From: Arcuatula senhousia
Taxonomy: Eukaryota; Mollusca; Bivalvia; Mytilida; Mytilidae
Assembly: GCA_963971305.1 (NCBI GenBank)
Contig: CAXARO010000226.1
Location: 1-64,000 of the forward strand
Direction: 5' to 3'
DNA length: 64,000 nucleotides
The position numbers were made by a program, and so were the translations under genes. Shown here one piece after another: positions 1 to 11,600 of this stretch (position 1 is the first letter of the stretch; each line of letters begins with the position of its first letter). The notes below the pieces were generated by a model. The model was given only the letters and a program-made list of their open reading frames with translations. It was not told where the DNA came from and searched no databases.

Positions 1-748
1 AGATATTAACACCCCTAGTAAGGTGAATTCACGACGATCAGGAAAGTCCAGTGAAGGATTCACGTAATGTTGTATTTGGTGGGTTAAATTCGTCCCTTTT
101 TCGATCAATATTGTTTACAAAACACACATACAATGCACACCTGAGCATTGTTAATAAACATAAACCTATGTATTATTTATATTTCTTTATAATTTACATT
201 TTTGTATTGATTTCAATAAAATGTGAAAGTTTGGTTAATCTATGAATAATGGTTTAAAAGTTATGACTAAAAAGGTTATACATTTTATAACTCTAAATCA
301 AAAGTAAACAACACATTTCAAACTTATGATAAAGCATGCAATGTGTACCCACGTTCTTTTTAAATCATTCTAAATTAAAACATGCAAGGAGAGTACTGCC
401 AACTGTTTAAGAAAATCAAATAAGTAAACCCATCAAACCGGTAATTTGTCTCATCATTTTAGAGGATTCAGTTTTGTTCAGTTATAGACTTCGGTTTTGG
501 TAAATTGTGGATACTGTTTTGTCGGGTTATATCATACATTTTTATGGTTATTTACATCAGATTGCGTAATTATAAGTAGCATAATTGACCAATTTTACTG
601 TAACTCATTTCGTGTTACCCAGGAACTAATAGAATTCGTTAATTCGGATATCATGCATGCTTACATTCCAAACTTTGTACTTGTTATATGTTTACAACCT
701 TTTGGGTAAAATTTGCATTAATAAAGCTATAATAGATTAATTTCTTCA

Positions 749-1560
749 TTCATATGAAGCAGACTTCTTACAATCACTTCTAGACAAAAAGGATCGTAGA
801 CTAGCTCTCTCTTTTAACTTCACTTTCCGTTACATTGATGATGTCTTCTCAATGCTCATTTATCGTCAGAAATTTGAGATAAAGGACACAACGGATTCTA
901 AAATCTCGAAATAAACTCCAATGGAAAACTTTTAACAAAACTCTTTAAAAAACGTCAATAAATATTCAAATCGTCAACTTTTATACTCCTTGTGTAGCAA
1001 AATTCCATTTACTCCAGCAAATGGAGTTTAAGTTCCACAATTGATTCATTACTCGAGAGCTTGCGGTATTATTACATCGATTTCCTTGGCAGAGCGTCAC
1101 ACATATGACACAAAAAATGCTAACACAGGGTTATGTTGCTCCTTGATTGCTGTCTTGACTCTCGTAAAGAAATTTACGGAGCTCCAAAACAAATATGGGA
1201 TTTCTCTCTTTTAGATGAGTACAGATGTTGGTTTGTCAAAGGGTTTTGTTTAATCTTCCTTTACCGGAATCGACACGCTGAATTTGAAATTGGCAGTGCG
1301 ACGAATGTTAAATAGCATGCATACAGGAACTGCTTACTTTTCCGGTGCGCACGAGTTCACTTTCGTTCGACTTGAGTTTGCGTCGTTGATAACTGTTTTG
1401 TTAATTTTGTGTTTGTTAAATATGTTTTGTGTTTCTTCGTGCTGTTCACGTTCATGTTTTATGATTTTGTCGTTGCCCTTTTTGACTTTTAACACTCGAA
1501 TGCCCTACTTGATTTTTGTCAAAATACTTGGAGTTTTTGCAAATACTTATAAGTAGGAAT
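749..1560 (+). pseudogene. Decayed reverse-transcriptase fragment (Penelope-like or related)
   Basis: From about 749 the plus strand reads EADFLQSLLDKKDRRLA, then FNFTFRYIDDVFSM, then EIKDTTDS. These match the catalytic palm region, with its YIDD box, of a reverse transcriptase common in bivalve genomes. The frame closes at a stop near 912. Resemblance then continues in broken pieces, such as a TRACG segment near 1050 and an NKYGISLF segment near 1190. The T-rich stretch at 1290-1560 resembles the downstream flank I associate with this repeat. It is frameshifted, truncated at both ends and cannot be active. The Penelope assignment comes from memory of similar bivalve proteins. Confidence 0.6.
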
Positions 1561-1810
1561 TAAATTAATATGACCCTAAAATATCTTAAAATGCTCCTAA
1601 AACGTATCTTAATTTAATGTTTGAATCAAATGGAATTAAATGCCTCATCTCAGATTTTTCTAGATCTGGAAGGGGGTGCATCTACATGCAGTCTCATTTT
1701 TGAAACGAACCTGCATTACCAATAACTGTGAATTGGTTGCCCTTATATTCCTGCAAACAGACACATTTCATTTCGTTACAGTATTTACTATTTTCGAATT
1801 GCAAAACCTC

Positions 1811-2206
1811 CGTGCGGGTCCCGGGTGGCAAATAGGCCCGTAGCAGCGCTTTAGCTTATCGGTAAACGTCCACTTAAAATCGCTCAGAAACCCTTCGTCG
1901 CGTCAGGCCGCTTTGCCCAAATAGCGACTGGGATGTGTGCCCAAAGTGGTTGAATGGTGCGCCATTCATAATGAATGCCGGGGTCGTCAGGCTATAATGC
2001 GGATAACCTGACCGCAAACCATAGTGGTGCACCGTGTTGGAAAAAAAAATAACCCAGCTGCAGAAGGATCCCATGTAGGAGGCTTAATTGTCCGTCCAGG
2101 TTACCAATAAATCCTTTTTCCAATGGCAGTCAAAAACTATCCTCGCTGATTGGCCTGATGTCCCCATTGTCTAATTCATCATCATTTCATGTTCATTGTA
2201 TCACAG
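1811..2206 (+). repeat. SINE-like dispersed repeat, family B
   Basis: It starts with a GGGTCCCGGGTGGCAAATAG-like head and runs through GCGACTGGGATGTGTGCCCAA and CCGGGGTCGTCAGGCTATAA to a TCATCATTTCATGTTCATTG-like end. The same order of blocks recurs at 30960-31490, and partly at 30157-30350 and in 21415-22345. The fullest copy ends in an (AACT)n tail, so a retroposed SINE is likely. I could not identify a clear tRNA-derived A/B box promoter. Confidence 0.6.
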
Positions 2207-3101
2207 AAGCAAAGGTGTACCAAAGGGGTAATCAGTATCATAAAACCGTAAAGACAAAGACAAAACCGGCAGACAAAAACTCATCACATCAAAACAAACC
2301 ACATAACAACATAAAACACACACACACATAACAACAAAACCGCATTCAGCAACGTGAACTCAAGTCGAAACGAAAGTGAACTTTTTATGTACATCTCCCG
2401 AGAGTTCGGAGTAAAGGCAAAACTTACTAACTTACTAACGAATAAAAAAAAACGGGATGGGGGATTTATTAATAGATAAATGAGTTGGTGCTTCCGTAAT
2501 TTGAGACCCATGCTTGATATCTGAGGTGCACTTTTTCGGGGAGGGGTTTGGCCTGCGTGGCAGGGTGGGCAATAAGTGTTACTTTGCAAGCGGTGGCGAC
2601 GACGGCGTCGGCGTTTAATGCTATCAATTTTTCAGTGTTTGAGTTATATGAGCACCTTATGTTGACGAAAGTTGGTATGCATATGCCCCAGTAAAGTAGC
2701 TTTGGTTTTGTTTTAAAATTTAATAGAAGTTTTTGCACAAAATCGGGTTTACTTGAAACACATTTATCCTCAAAACAAAGATTCTTTCTGTCCGTTCTAC
2801 TAGTTGACCGGGACATTTAGGACCGTCCATAAACTACAAAAGCGCTTATGAAACAATTTTTTTAAAAATTACAAAACCTTAAGGTTTCCAGAAATTTGTA
2901 TCTCATTTCTCGTCAGGCGTAGCAAAATTTATTTTCTGGAACTTTGCTGTAATTTCTATTTCACTGTGTGGGAGCGAAACCGGAACTTGGTACTAGTTGA
3001 AGCGAGGATCACCAGCTGACAAACGTATTTCAGATGGATATAAGTAAGAGAAAACTCAAATGAGATGAGAAATGTATCAATCAAAGTACTGAAAGTACTG
3101 G
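2207..3101. other. Non-coding stretch inside the 5.9-kb element
   Basis: AT-rich DNA without a recognisable gene. The only long frame is the 115-codon minus-strand ORF at 2469-2816, which has a basic N-terminus and no motif I know. It has no splice or neighbour support, so I do not call it a gene. Confidence 0.4.
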
Positions 3102-4992
3102 TAGCCGGGGTAATCTACAAATTTTAAATTGTTTATATGTAGCAAAAAATGAAAAAAGATACTTTTTATGTAAAAGGGATATTCACAAGGATTCCAATGA
3201 AAAAAGAAAAGATTTTGAAAATCGAACTAAAATTTTTTTTTAAGTTGATTTTATGGGCGTGGCCTGTCTTTGGTCCCCTGTAGCAATGTTACGGTGCAAT
3301 ATATATGAAAAAAAAACATTGACATATAAAGTTGAAAGAATATAACGAAGACTTCCAAACTCCTTCGCAGTAGACTTATCCTTATACGAAATAAATATTA
3401 AATACATGTTCATGTGACTAAAATTTCGATTATCATATTAAGACCTATATATTACCGATCTATATTTATAGTGATACTACTAGTTATATGAATGAGAGGT
3501 GGTATATTTTCCGAACTACCTTTTACCTTCTAAGGAATTTGTCAAAATAAACTGCCTCTTCTAGGCAAAAGTTGAAGGAATGTAAGCGTAATAAAATTAT
3601 TTAGTAGAGAAGTGAAACTTAAATGAAAATTTAAAGTGAAAACTTTCTAAATTTTGGTAAAGCTCAAACATTAAAGAATTGTTGTAAAAAATAACCATGC
3701 AAAATCTTATCTATAAAAATGTATTAAACAACGAAAACAAATGTACAAAAAAATGATAAAATAAACCGCAAGCAGGAGGTAGATTATGAAACTCGTTACA
3801 TTTATAAATGGTCATCACTTTAATCAAAAACATCCTTTCTTCATCAGAAGCTTTAAAATTGCCAATATCGATATCAATATGAATTGTTAATATTAAATAT
3901 ACCTCTATACCACCCCCTAAAATTGGAATTTCGGTAACTTTATTGGGAATTTCGGTATTTTTAAAGGCATTTCGGTAATAAGTGGCATTTCGGTAATTCG
4001 AAGTACCGCATCTGAGATGAATACAACTAAGTAAAATCTTTCCTGTAACTCCTGTAGAATTTATCAATTTGAAATGACAAACGATCCAAAATTTCATCGA
4101 CTCTGTTAATTAAGCAGTACCAGAGAAGTCACACTTACAAAGTATTGCTATGACGTCAAACTTACCGATGGCAAACATTCCTATTTTTTTTTATTTTCCT
4201 CTGTCAGCTTCGTTTGCAGGCGTGCAATCACAATAGGAGAGACGTCAGGGCAAAAAAGACAATAAAACTGTGTTTAAAAAGTCTTTGCATTGCCATAACT
4301 TGTTTGTTTCTTCACGATAATTAAAAATTTCTTTTGCTTCTACAATTTTCATAAAAAGATCGTTTTTGTAGTACATCTTGAAAATAAATATATTCAGTGG
4401 TTCTAAAGAGCGAAAAATTGGTTGATTAAAAATTTTCAATGAAAAATTACTTGGTCGAGAAACAATTTAACAGAAAATTCATTTTTAAGGATCAATTATT
4501 TTAAATATGAATAAATTCTTCTTTAAAGAACCGTTTACAGAATCATTTTATCTGATCAAATAAAAAAATTATCAGGATTTAAACTTTTAGTTAATTATCC
4601 TGCTCATCGATGTTTTATGTAGCCATCCAGTTTGACACTTATAATGAGATGCAAATTAGTGAATATGACATCACTAATGAGATCGGCGAACACTCCAATA
4701 AACAAAATATCAATCCGCTTTTGTATTCTTTATTAATCAATAATTACTATCGCATCAGATAGGCGTCTTACATACTTGTACAAAATTTGAAAACTATACA
4801 AATAAATTTATAACATAATTGCGAGTAAGGCGACGAAAAAAAAACAGATCTGGAAAAAGAACTATATTGCAAGCGTGTATTGATATTTCTATTAAAAGAT
4901 TTTTGGTAAACTGCCGGAAAAACCATCTGCAGGCTTACCGAAAGGCTATCGTAGCTATAGCCGTGGCTAATCGCTAGCGATTACCCCGGCTA
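3102..4992. repeat. Possible nested TIR element with TAGCCGGGGTAATC ends
   Basis: TAGCCGGGGTAATC begins at 3102 and its exact reverse complement ends at 4992. Just inside the right end, 4968-4983 is a perfect 16-bp palindrome (TAATCGCTAGCGATTA). Inside are loose repeats of ATTTCGGTAA (about 3930-3995). No convincing target duplication is visible, so a nested insertion is plausible but not proven. No coding capacity is recognised. Confidence 0.45.
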
Positions 4993-5900
4993 AAAATCAT
5001 TTTGCATTCGCTTGTAAGACAATAAATTTTAAGATGAAATGGTAGAATTTCTAAAATTTTCTATAACCGTTGGTTTAGGGATAATAAACTCTTAATGATC
5101 TTTTTCGCTTTCGAGCATATCTAGAAATTCAAATATGCAAAACCTTGATTGATGTACATATTGATTGTATTATTTTCGCTAATAATAAGCATCTTATGTT
5201 TAACACAAACCTTTGATTGGTCTTGTCTTATTCAATTTTGTCACACTATATTTTGTCACTAATGAGTCTTTTAACCAATATTTTAGTTTCTTAATGTCGA
5301 TATTTAACTTAACATTTTAAGTATGACTATGATTATCTTAAGTTATACAGCATTTGCCTACAGATATTAATACATATAAATTTAAATGTTTTTTTTAAAC
5401 CGATACTGAACCGAACTCCGTGCATTACCAGAACAGAATCCTCTTATTACCAGAACATTATCCGCCAATTTTTACATCTATTTTTTTAAGGTATACTAAT
5501 TTTTTTCAATACAAATTTTCAACTTGTCTCTAGTACGTATAATAGTCTTGCTTTGATGAAAAATATAGACACTTTATGCAAACAAAAACACAACTATCTG
5601 ATGTTATAGTTTTCGTCATGAACATAATTCAACCTTGACGTTTTTCGTGAACTGTAACTTTATTTCAAAACAGATTTGTATATGCTTTTACGACTTTTTA
5701 GTTTTTTGTGGTACAAATAAAGAGACGGGGTTAAATTGATCATTTACCATTCGAAAGACATTAATTTTGCAACAAAACAAAGTTGTTTACTTTTTTATTT
5801 AACCCGACAAAACTGAATCGTCTTAGCAAATACAACTTTACGTGAATCCTTCACTGGACTTTCCTGATCGTCGTGAATCCACCTTACTAGGGGTGATTAA

Positions 5901-6338
5901 GTCTACTTGCAATTTATATCCTACTCTTGTTTTGTAGGTACACGCTTATGGAAACGTATTTGGGTCTTGTATTTAAAATTCAGTTTTAAAAATCGACTTA
6001 TTTAACTCAGCAAATTGATATAAATAATCTGATTTTTCATTAATGTATTTGTCATGTCGACATAAATTTGTATATTTGTTGTTTTCAATCAATGACTGAG
6101 AGTGATAATTAACATGACATATCTTATTTCAAAATAATTAAGATGAATTAAATTATCAACATGAAACACAAGTAAATTTAAATTTGCAAAACAACAATTT
6201 GCAAATAATGCGCCACACTTTTTTCAGCTTACCAGGTCATGTGAGTAGCCAATGTGTTCAGCTTTACATGGGATTTCATAAAATATCTTTTATTTAACCA
6301 TTTCATTTAAAATATCTTTCTTTCTGCACTTTTTAATT
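5901..6338. other. Intergenic, nothing recognised
   Basis: AT-rich spacer between the 5.9-kb TIR element and the TCCCATGGGA array. No gene, repeat boundary or regulatory signal can be supported. Confidence 0.5.
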
Positions 6339-6625
6339 TCATGGGATTTTTTTATCCCATGGGATTAGCCATTATCCCATGGGATTTACCTAAATCCCAT
6401 GGGATTTCCATCAAATCCCATGGGATTATTTTCTCTCCCATGGGATTATTTTCGTCCCATGGGATTTTTTTCTCCCATGGGAGTTTTTTTCTCCCATGGG
6501 AGTTTTTTTTCTCCCATGGGAGTTTTGTTTCTCCCATGGGATTTTTGTTTATCCCATGGGATTTTTGTTTATCCCATGGGATTTTGTTTTTGTTTCCTTT
6601 GTGTTATGTTGTGCTCCCATGGGAT
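6339..6625. repeat. Minisatellite of palindrome TCCCATGGGA, about 13 copies
   Basis: The self-complementary decamer TCCCATGGGA occurs about 13 times at 19-21 bp spacing, separated by T-rich spacers. The first full copy is near 6354 and the last, more distant, near 6615. The unit drifts along the array, from ATCCCATGGGATT early, to CTCCCATGGGAGTTTTT in the middle, and back to ATCCCATGGGATTTTTG. All six frames stay open through much of it, giving spurious Met-Gly-Pro-Trp-rich ORFs on both strands. Single strands could form serial short hairpins. Confidence 0.9.
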
Positions 6626-8629
6626 TTTTTTATGATCAAGACGATATTTAAAAAAATGACTGCAAATGTTATATATCTTTATTGTACATTCATTCTTTAT
6701 ATATTTTACTGACAAACATTAAATACATGATATTTTTAAAACTTGCATGAACATACTGGTAACTCCCTCAAAAACCATCTTAATTTTACAATAATTAAAT
6801 ATGATTAAAAAAATATAAACAATGAAAGTCATCATATGGTTTGAATTAAAGATAGAAAATATTGAGGTTGACACCACTTAATATATACAAGTATGTTAAA
6901 GGCATATTTCCTACCAAAATAACATTTTTGTCCCCAATTTTTTAGTGTATTAAATACAGCCATCGCTTGCAATCCAGATCTTGGATGTTTTGTTCTCCAA
7001 AGACTTTAATATGGTGACAAATTAAGAAAACTCAATGTGAACTTTTTAAATCAACTTCATTTATGAAATACCAGCCATTATTCATTTTCTTTGTTTGACG
7101 GCTTTGCTGTTTTTGTCGATATGAAGATATCTACTTCAAAATACAGTGTACTGGCTGTGTTTTTGAACAAGCAACGTTTATAAACAAACTTAAATACAGT
7201 GTGCATGCTTAAAGCCTGTGAATATGATTTTTTTTAAAAGCTTTTCAAATATTATTTAGTGATGATTGTTTTTTCAATTCTTAGATTAATAGGGTCATGA
7301 GGGTATCATATCCTTTTTTTTCATATGTGTAAAAGAAGACAAAATAAGTTGTTTGTTAGCCGTTTTTTGTTAGTTCAAAAATTTTATTTTTCATAGACAA
7401 TATCATATAAAGTAGAAAAAAACTGTGAGCATAGCACACAAATATGCTGCTAACAACCAACCTGATATTTTTAAAATCTACAATATGTCAAAAAGATATT
7501 GTCAAAATATGAAATTACATTAAAAGGACCAGCAGGAATTTTCAAGCTGAGGTAAAACTAAACTAAACTTGATTTCTTTAGTGATGGTGGTGGATATTCC
7601 AATAAATCATGTGCAAGTTCTAATTAAATTATTATACAATTGGCAATACTGAAAGTCTTAATAATACAAAAAAAAAATAACTAAGGAAAATAATATGTCT
7701 TACAGCTGTTTATGCAAACTACCTCTTTATTATTTATAACAAAAGGAACCTTTTCATGTATGTTAAAAAAAAAAAATTAAAAATCAAAACTACATTGAAA
7801 AGTATGTATATACATAAAACACAAAAATAAAAACATGATGTTTTTTTTAATTAAGATATACATTCCCAAGTTAAGTAATGACACATTTGTCTAAATTTAA
7901 TCCCACTATTTTTCAGAACTGATGGGTCACAAATACCTAACTTAACAAACCAAGTTTGGAAAACTACAATGTTTGAAACAATGATTTCATTGATAAAAAA
8001 ATAACAAAATACAAGATAAAAGTACATTAAATATACAAATATTGTCTTTTAAGTATAAGCCATTTGCAACTTTTTGAATAAATAAAAAGTAGTTCTTTTG
8101 GCTCCAAATTTATTAAAGAAAAAATACAATCCCATCCATCTTTTAATTGTTAAAAAACATTATTGTCAAATTTCATAATCAAATTTCATAATCAGATAGC
8201 AAGAGCTCAAGTTATTGTGGGAACACTAAAGTTAACAGACAGACACAGACAACAACACCATACCATCATTATATGTCAACAATATTTTTGCAGTTCTATA
8301 AATAATTAAATAGTTAACCTGCAATTTAATACTCATTGATAAAATTTATAAAAAAAGAATCAACTTATCTGAAAAGTTATAACTGTTTTAAGCAAAATAT
8401 ATTGGAACAATATTTGTAAACCAATTAAATGAAAAAGTTCAAACATTGTCTACAAAATGAGTTGAAACCTATTTTTTTTATACTTGTTTATCTTTTTGAT
8501 GACATTTCATTAAAATAAATGAAAATTCTGTAGACTAAATTTAGATCCCATAACAATTTAAACTGTTACACAATGACAACATTTTCTCCTCTAACAGTCA
8601 AATGTCACAACAATTACTGTTGCTCTGTC
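6626..8629. other. AT-rich region downstream of the DUF7869 gene
   Basis: No gene or clear repeat boundary is visible. The part next to 8629 would be the 3' untranslated region of the minus-strand gene. I could not fix a polyadenylation site. Confidence 0.4.
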
Positions 8630-11600
8630 CTAACGACCTCTTTTCTTCGCAACCTTGACTGACGTAACCTTTCTACACTTCTGTATATGTCTGTCAACTA
8701 CTTCTAGAGCATCTTTTTCCAACACTGAACACCGTTTCTGCGGAACCTAAAAACACAAAATGAGTATATTTCAAGTACAATTATATGCCTAATAGTCTAC
8801 ATATTCATGTATAGGTATGAAAATTTATTTCTAAACAACAAATAAATGATATGTATAATACAAATGACAACAAAGTTCCAGACAATAAATTTTGCTACGC
8901 TTGAGGCGCGTTTCGTCTATTCAAGACTCATAAGAGCTAAAGCTCATTCCTGCTACACCAAATGTTAAAATTAAATAAGTTAAAAAATATTGAAGATATT
9001 TACATAAGTTTAGGATTTTTTTAATTGATCATGTTGATAAGATGTGAAAATGCAACATTACAGGTAGAAGTTTTATGAATTTTGGGTGATATTTTGGCAT
9101 TTAAAAAAGCTTCTCTGTATGGGAGTTGGTGATTTATGTATCATTTGAGCATCAAATATATGTAGTAGTTTTTACTGTTTTTTTTTAATTCTCCACTGTT
9201 ATTATTTCTTTTGATTTATGACTAACTTTTACATATTATATCAAACCTTGTACTTCTGGAATTGGTCTAATCTGGGGATGTTTGGAGTTGGCACATCGCT
9301 CTGTAATTGTCGTAAATACTCCTCCCACCAGGCATTACTTGCTGCAGACACCCGTCCTGTTGACTTCCATTTAGGTAGGTCAGCTGACATCTTCTGGATT
9401 GTGGCTTGGAAATCTTCCTTATGGTCTGCTACAATTTCTTCTGGTGACAGGTTGGGAATTAGAGGTGTGATGTCTTCCTCACGAGCTATTTCTTTTTGGA
9501 GTGGCCAGTTTTTATATTTTAGTATAACTCTCTGATTGCATTTTTTAAAAACAAAAACATGCTTGTCCATAATATCCTTGAAGATAAAATCTGCTTGGTC
9601 TGCAAGGGCCCGGAAATTAAAGATTGAAGATAAATGCGAAACTGCTGGAGAGGGTTCCACTGATGTCTTAATTATGTGGTGAAGATCTGATAACGTTACT
9701 GCTGGCTGCTGGTTGCATTTGACAGAAATTCTACTGAAGAATTGGTCGACATCCTCGTGCGTATGCCCAACCATAAGAAAACTGAATTTAATCTAAAAAA
9801 AAAGCAAAAACAAAATTTGAAAACTTTTAATCATGTCAAAACAGCATTACCTTACAACAAATAAATACCGGTAGTGTAAAATCAACAAGTATTGACTTCT
9901 GTTTTAAAATAACAACAATCAGCTGTCCAATAAAATGTTCTTCCTTCTTTATATCAACTGGATGGAGCCTTCCTGGAAGGCATATGTTGTCTGCCTATCT
10001 ATGTTTTTTGATTAACTAAAGTAGATGAGTTATGGGTATAAAATCTGCCTGCTGCATGTAGCCTGGACTGAAGTGCAACAGAACTTTGTATACAAGTCCA
10101 TTATTTTAAAAATATTCATCAAACAGTATTAAAGTAGTTAATTTTCGGGCATGAAATTACTTAACACCATAAAGTACATAAGGATTAAGCTGCATGCAAA
10201 GAGTCTGTAACATGAAGTTGATTGGAAAAGTGTGACAGAAAGGACAAGATAGGATAAGAGCACAAATTGGCCCCCTTTATTGGACAATTTTTGAAATTGG
10301 AATACTGAATTGTAACAGTCTACTTTTGTGATTTAGAAGTTAAATTTTTGGAATAGGCAAAAGTTTAATAAAAATTGACAAATTGCATAGTTAGACATGT
10401 GCATAAAAGGACAAAACTATGAAATGTAGCAAAATTGACATAAAATTATCAAAATGATAACGGTTTTTGTGAGATTTAAATATGAGTGGACCTGCGGCCG
10501 ACAAAGAAAAATTCTGGAAACATTAGATCTAGTATGCCAAATCAACAGTTAAAATATTTTTGTAAGCTGCTTGTCTGTCATAGTTATTTTAGCCAAAAAT
10601 ATATATTAATATACCAATTTTTCAGTAATTTTGAGAAAAAGCTACTTTTTCATCAAGTTTGATCAAATGCTAAAATGAGATTTGACCTATTCCTTGTTTA
10701 AACATTTATTATCTTTTATCATTTAATATTAAATAAATCTATATTTTAGCATAAAATTTCACTTTTGAAAAAGGGGCCAAAAATAGCTCTTATCATACAT
10801 TGTCCTTTGCATTTAAGTCCTGTATATATAAAAACTAAAGTATTTGTCAAACAGGAAGTAAATAGTTTTCTGGCATTAAATCGCTTAACACAATATAGTA
10901 CTACAGGATGAGGCTGCATTCAAAATATTAAGACCCTGCTGAATTTAGTTGCTTGGAAAAATGTATTGGAAATTTGCATTTAAGTCATTTATCTATAAAA
11001 TCTCAAGTATTTGTCAAACAGGAAGTAGTTAGTTTTCTGGCATCTAATTGCTTAACACTGTATAGTACTATAGGATGAAGCTGCATGCAGAATATAAAGA
11101 GCTTGCTGCATGTAGTAACACTTAGTTTCAGAATAAGTTTATTTTTCTATACAACATTTTTAATTTTAAAACTACTTGAAAATCTATGTCACTCAAAAAT
11201 GGCATAATTTGGTTAATAGGAAGTAGGTGAGCAACAGACCCGAAATTGAATCCCATGTTATATGATCCCCACCTTGATGCTGTATACAAAATATCAAGTT
11301 GCTGTGATTAGTTGTTGACGAAAACAGTTTATTGATAATTATCTATAAAAAGAATATAACATACCTTTCTCACAATATCTGCTTTGACCAGCATAGCCAG
11401 AAACATCAAAACAAAGTTGTTTTTATTATCTTTACCAGCATTGTCGGCTTGGATGTACAGTGTAGGTGGAAGGCCTCCTCCATTTGACTAAAATACAATA
11501 ATCTGAATTAATAAAATAATAGGATGGAGGCGTTCATTGCCTAGCTGCAAGCACAGCTTGATTATTCAATTTTCTTTGTTTAAAAGGAAAGAAAACAGGA

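Larger units (their letters stand above)
10..5895. mobile_element. 5.9-kb TIR DNA transposon, no transposase recognised, 5-bp TSD
   Basis: The left end (CACCCCTAGTAAGGTG from 10) and right end (mirror sequence finishing at 5895) are inverted copies that match for roughly 70 bp with few differences. ATTAA flanks both sides (5-9 and 5896-5900), a 5-bp target-site duplication. The interior holds a decayed reverse-transcriptase fragment, a SINE-like repeat and an inner pair of inverted repeats, but no transposase that I recognise. A 115-codon minus-strand ORF at 2469-2816 has no familiar motif. CAC-initial ends with 5-bp duplications are seen in the Transib/RAG-like group, but that assignment is only a guess. 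The element is probably non-autonomous or dead. Confidence 0.8.

Noticed and set aside
1874..2074. Minus-strand 66-codon ORF
   Set aside because: It lies entirely within a SINE-like family B copy.
6341..6712. Open frames on both strands with Met-Gly-Pro-Trp repeats
   Set aside because: They are translations of the TCCCATGGGA array; open on all frames by repetition, with no start context or domain.
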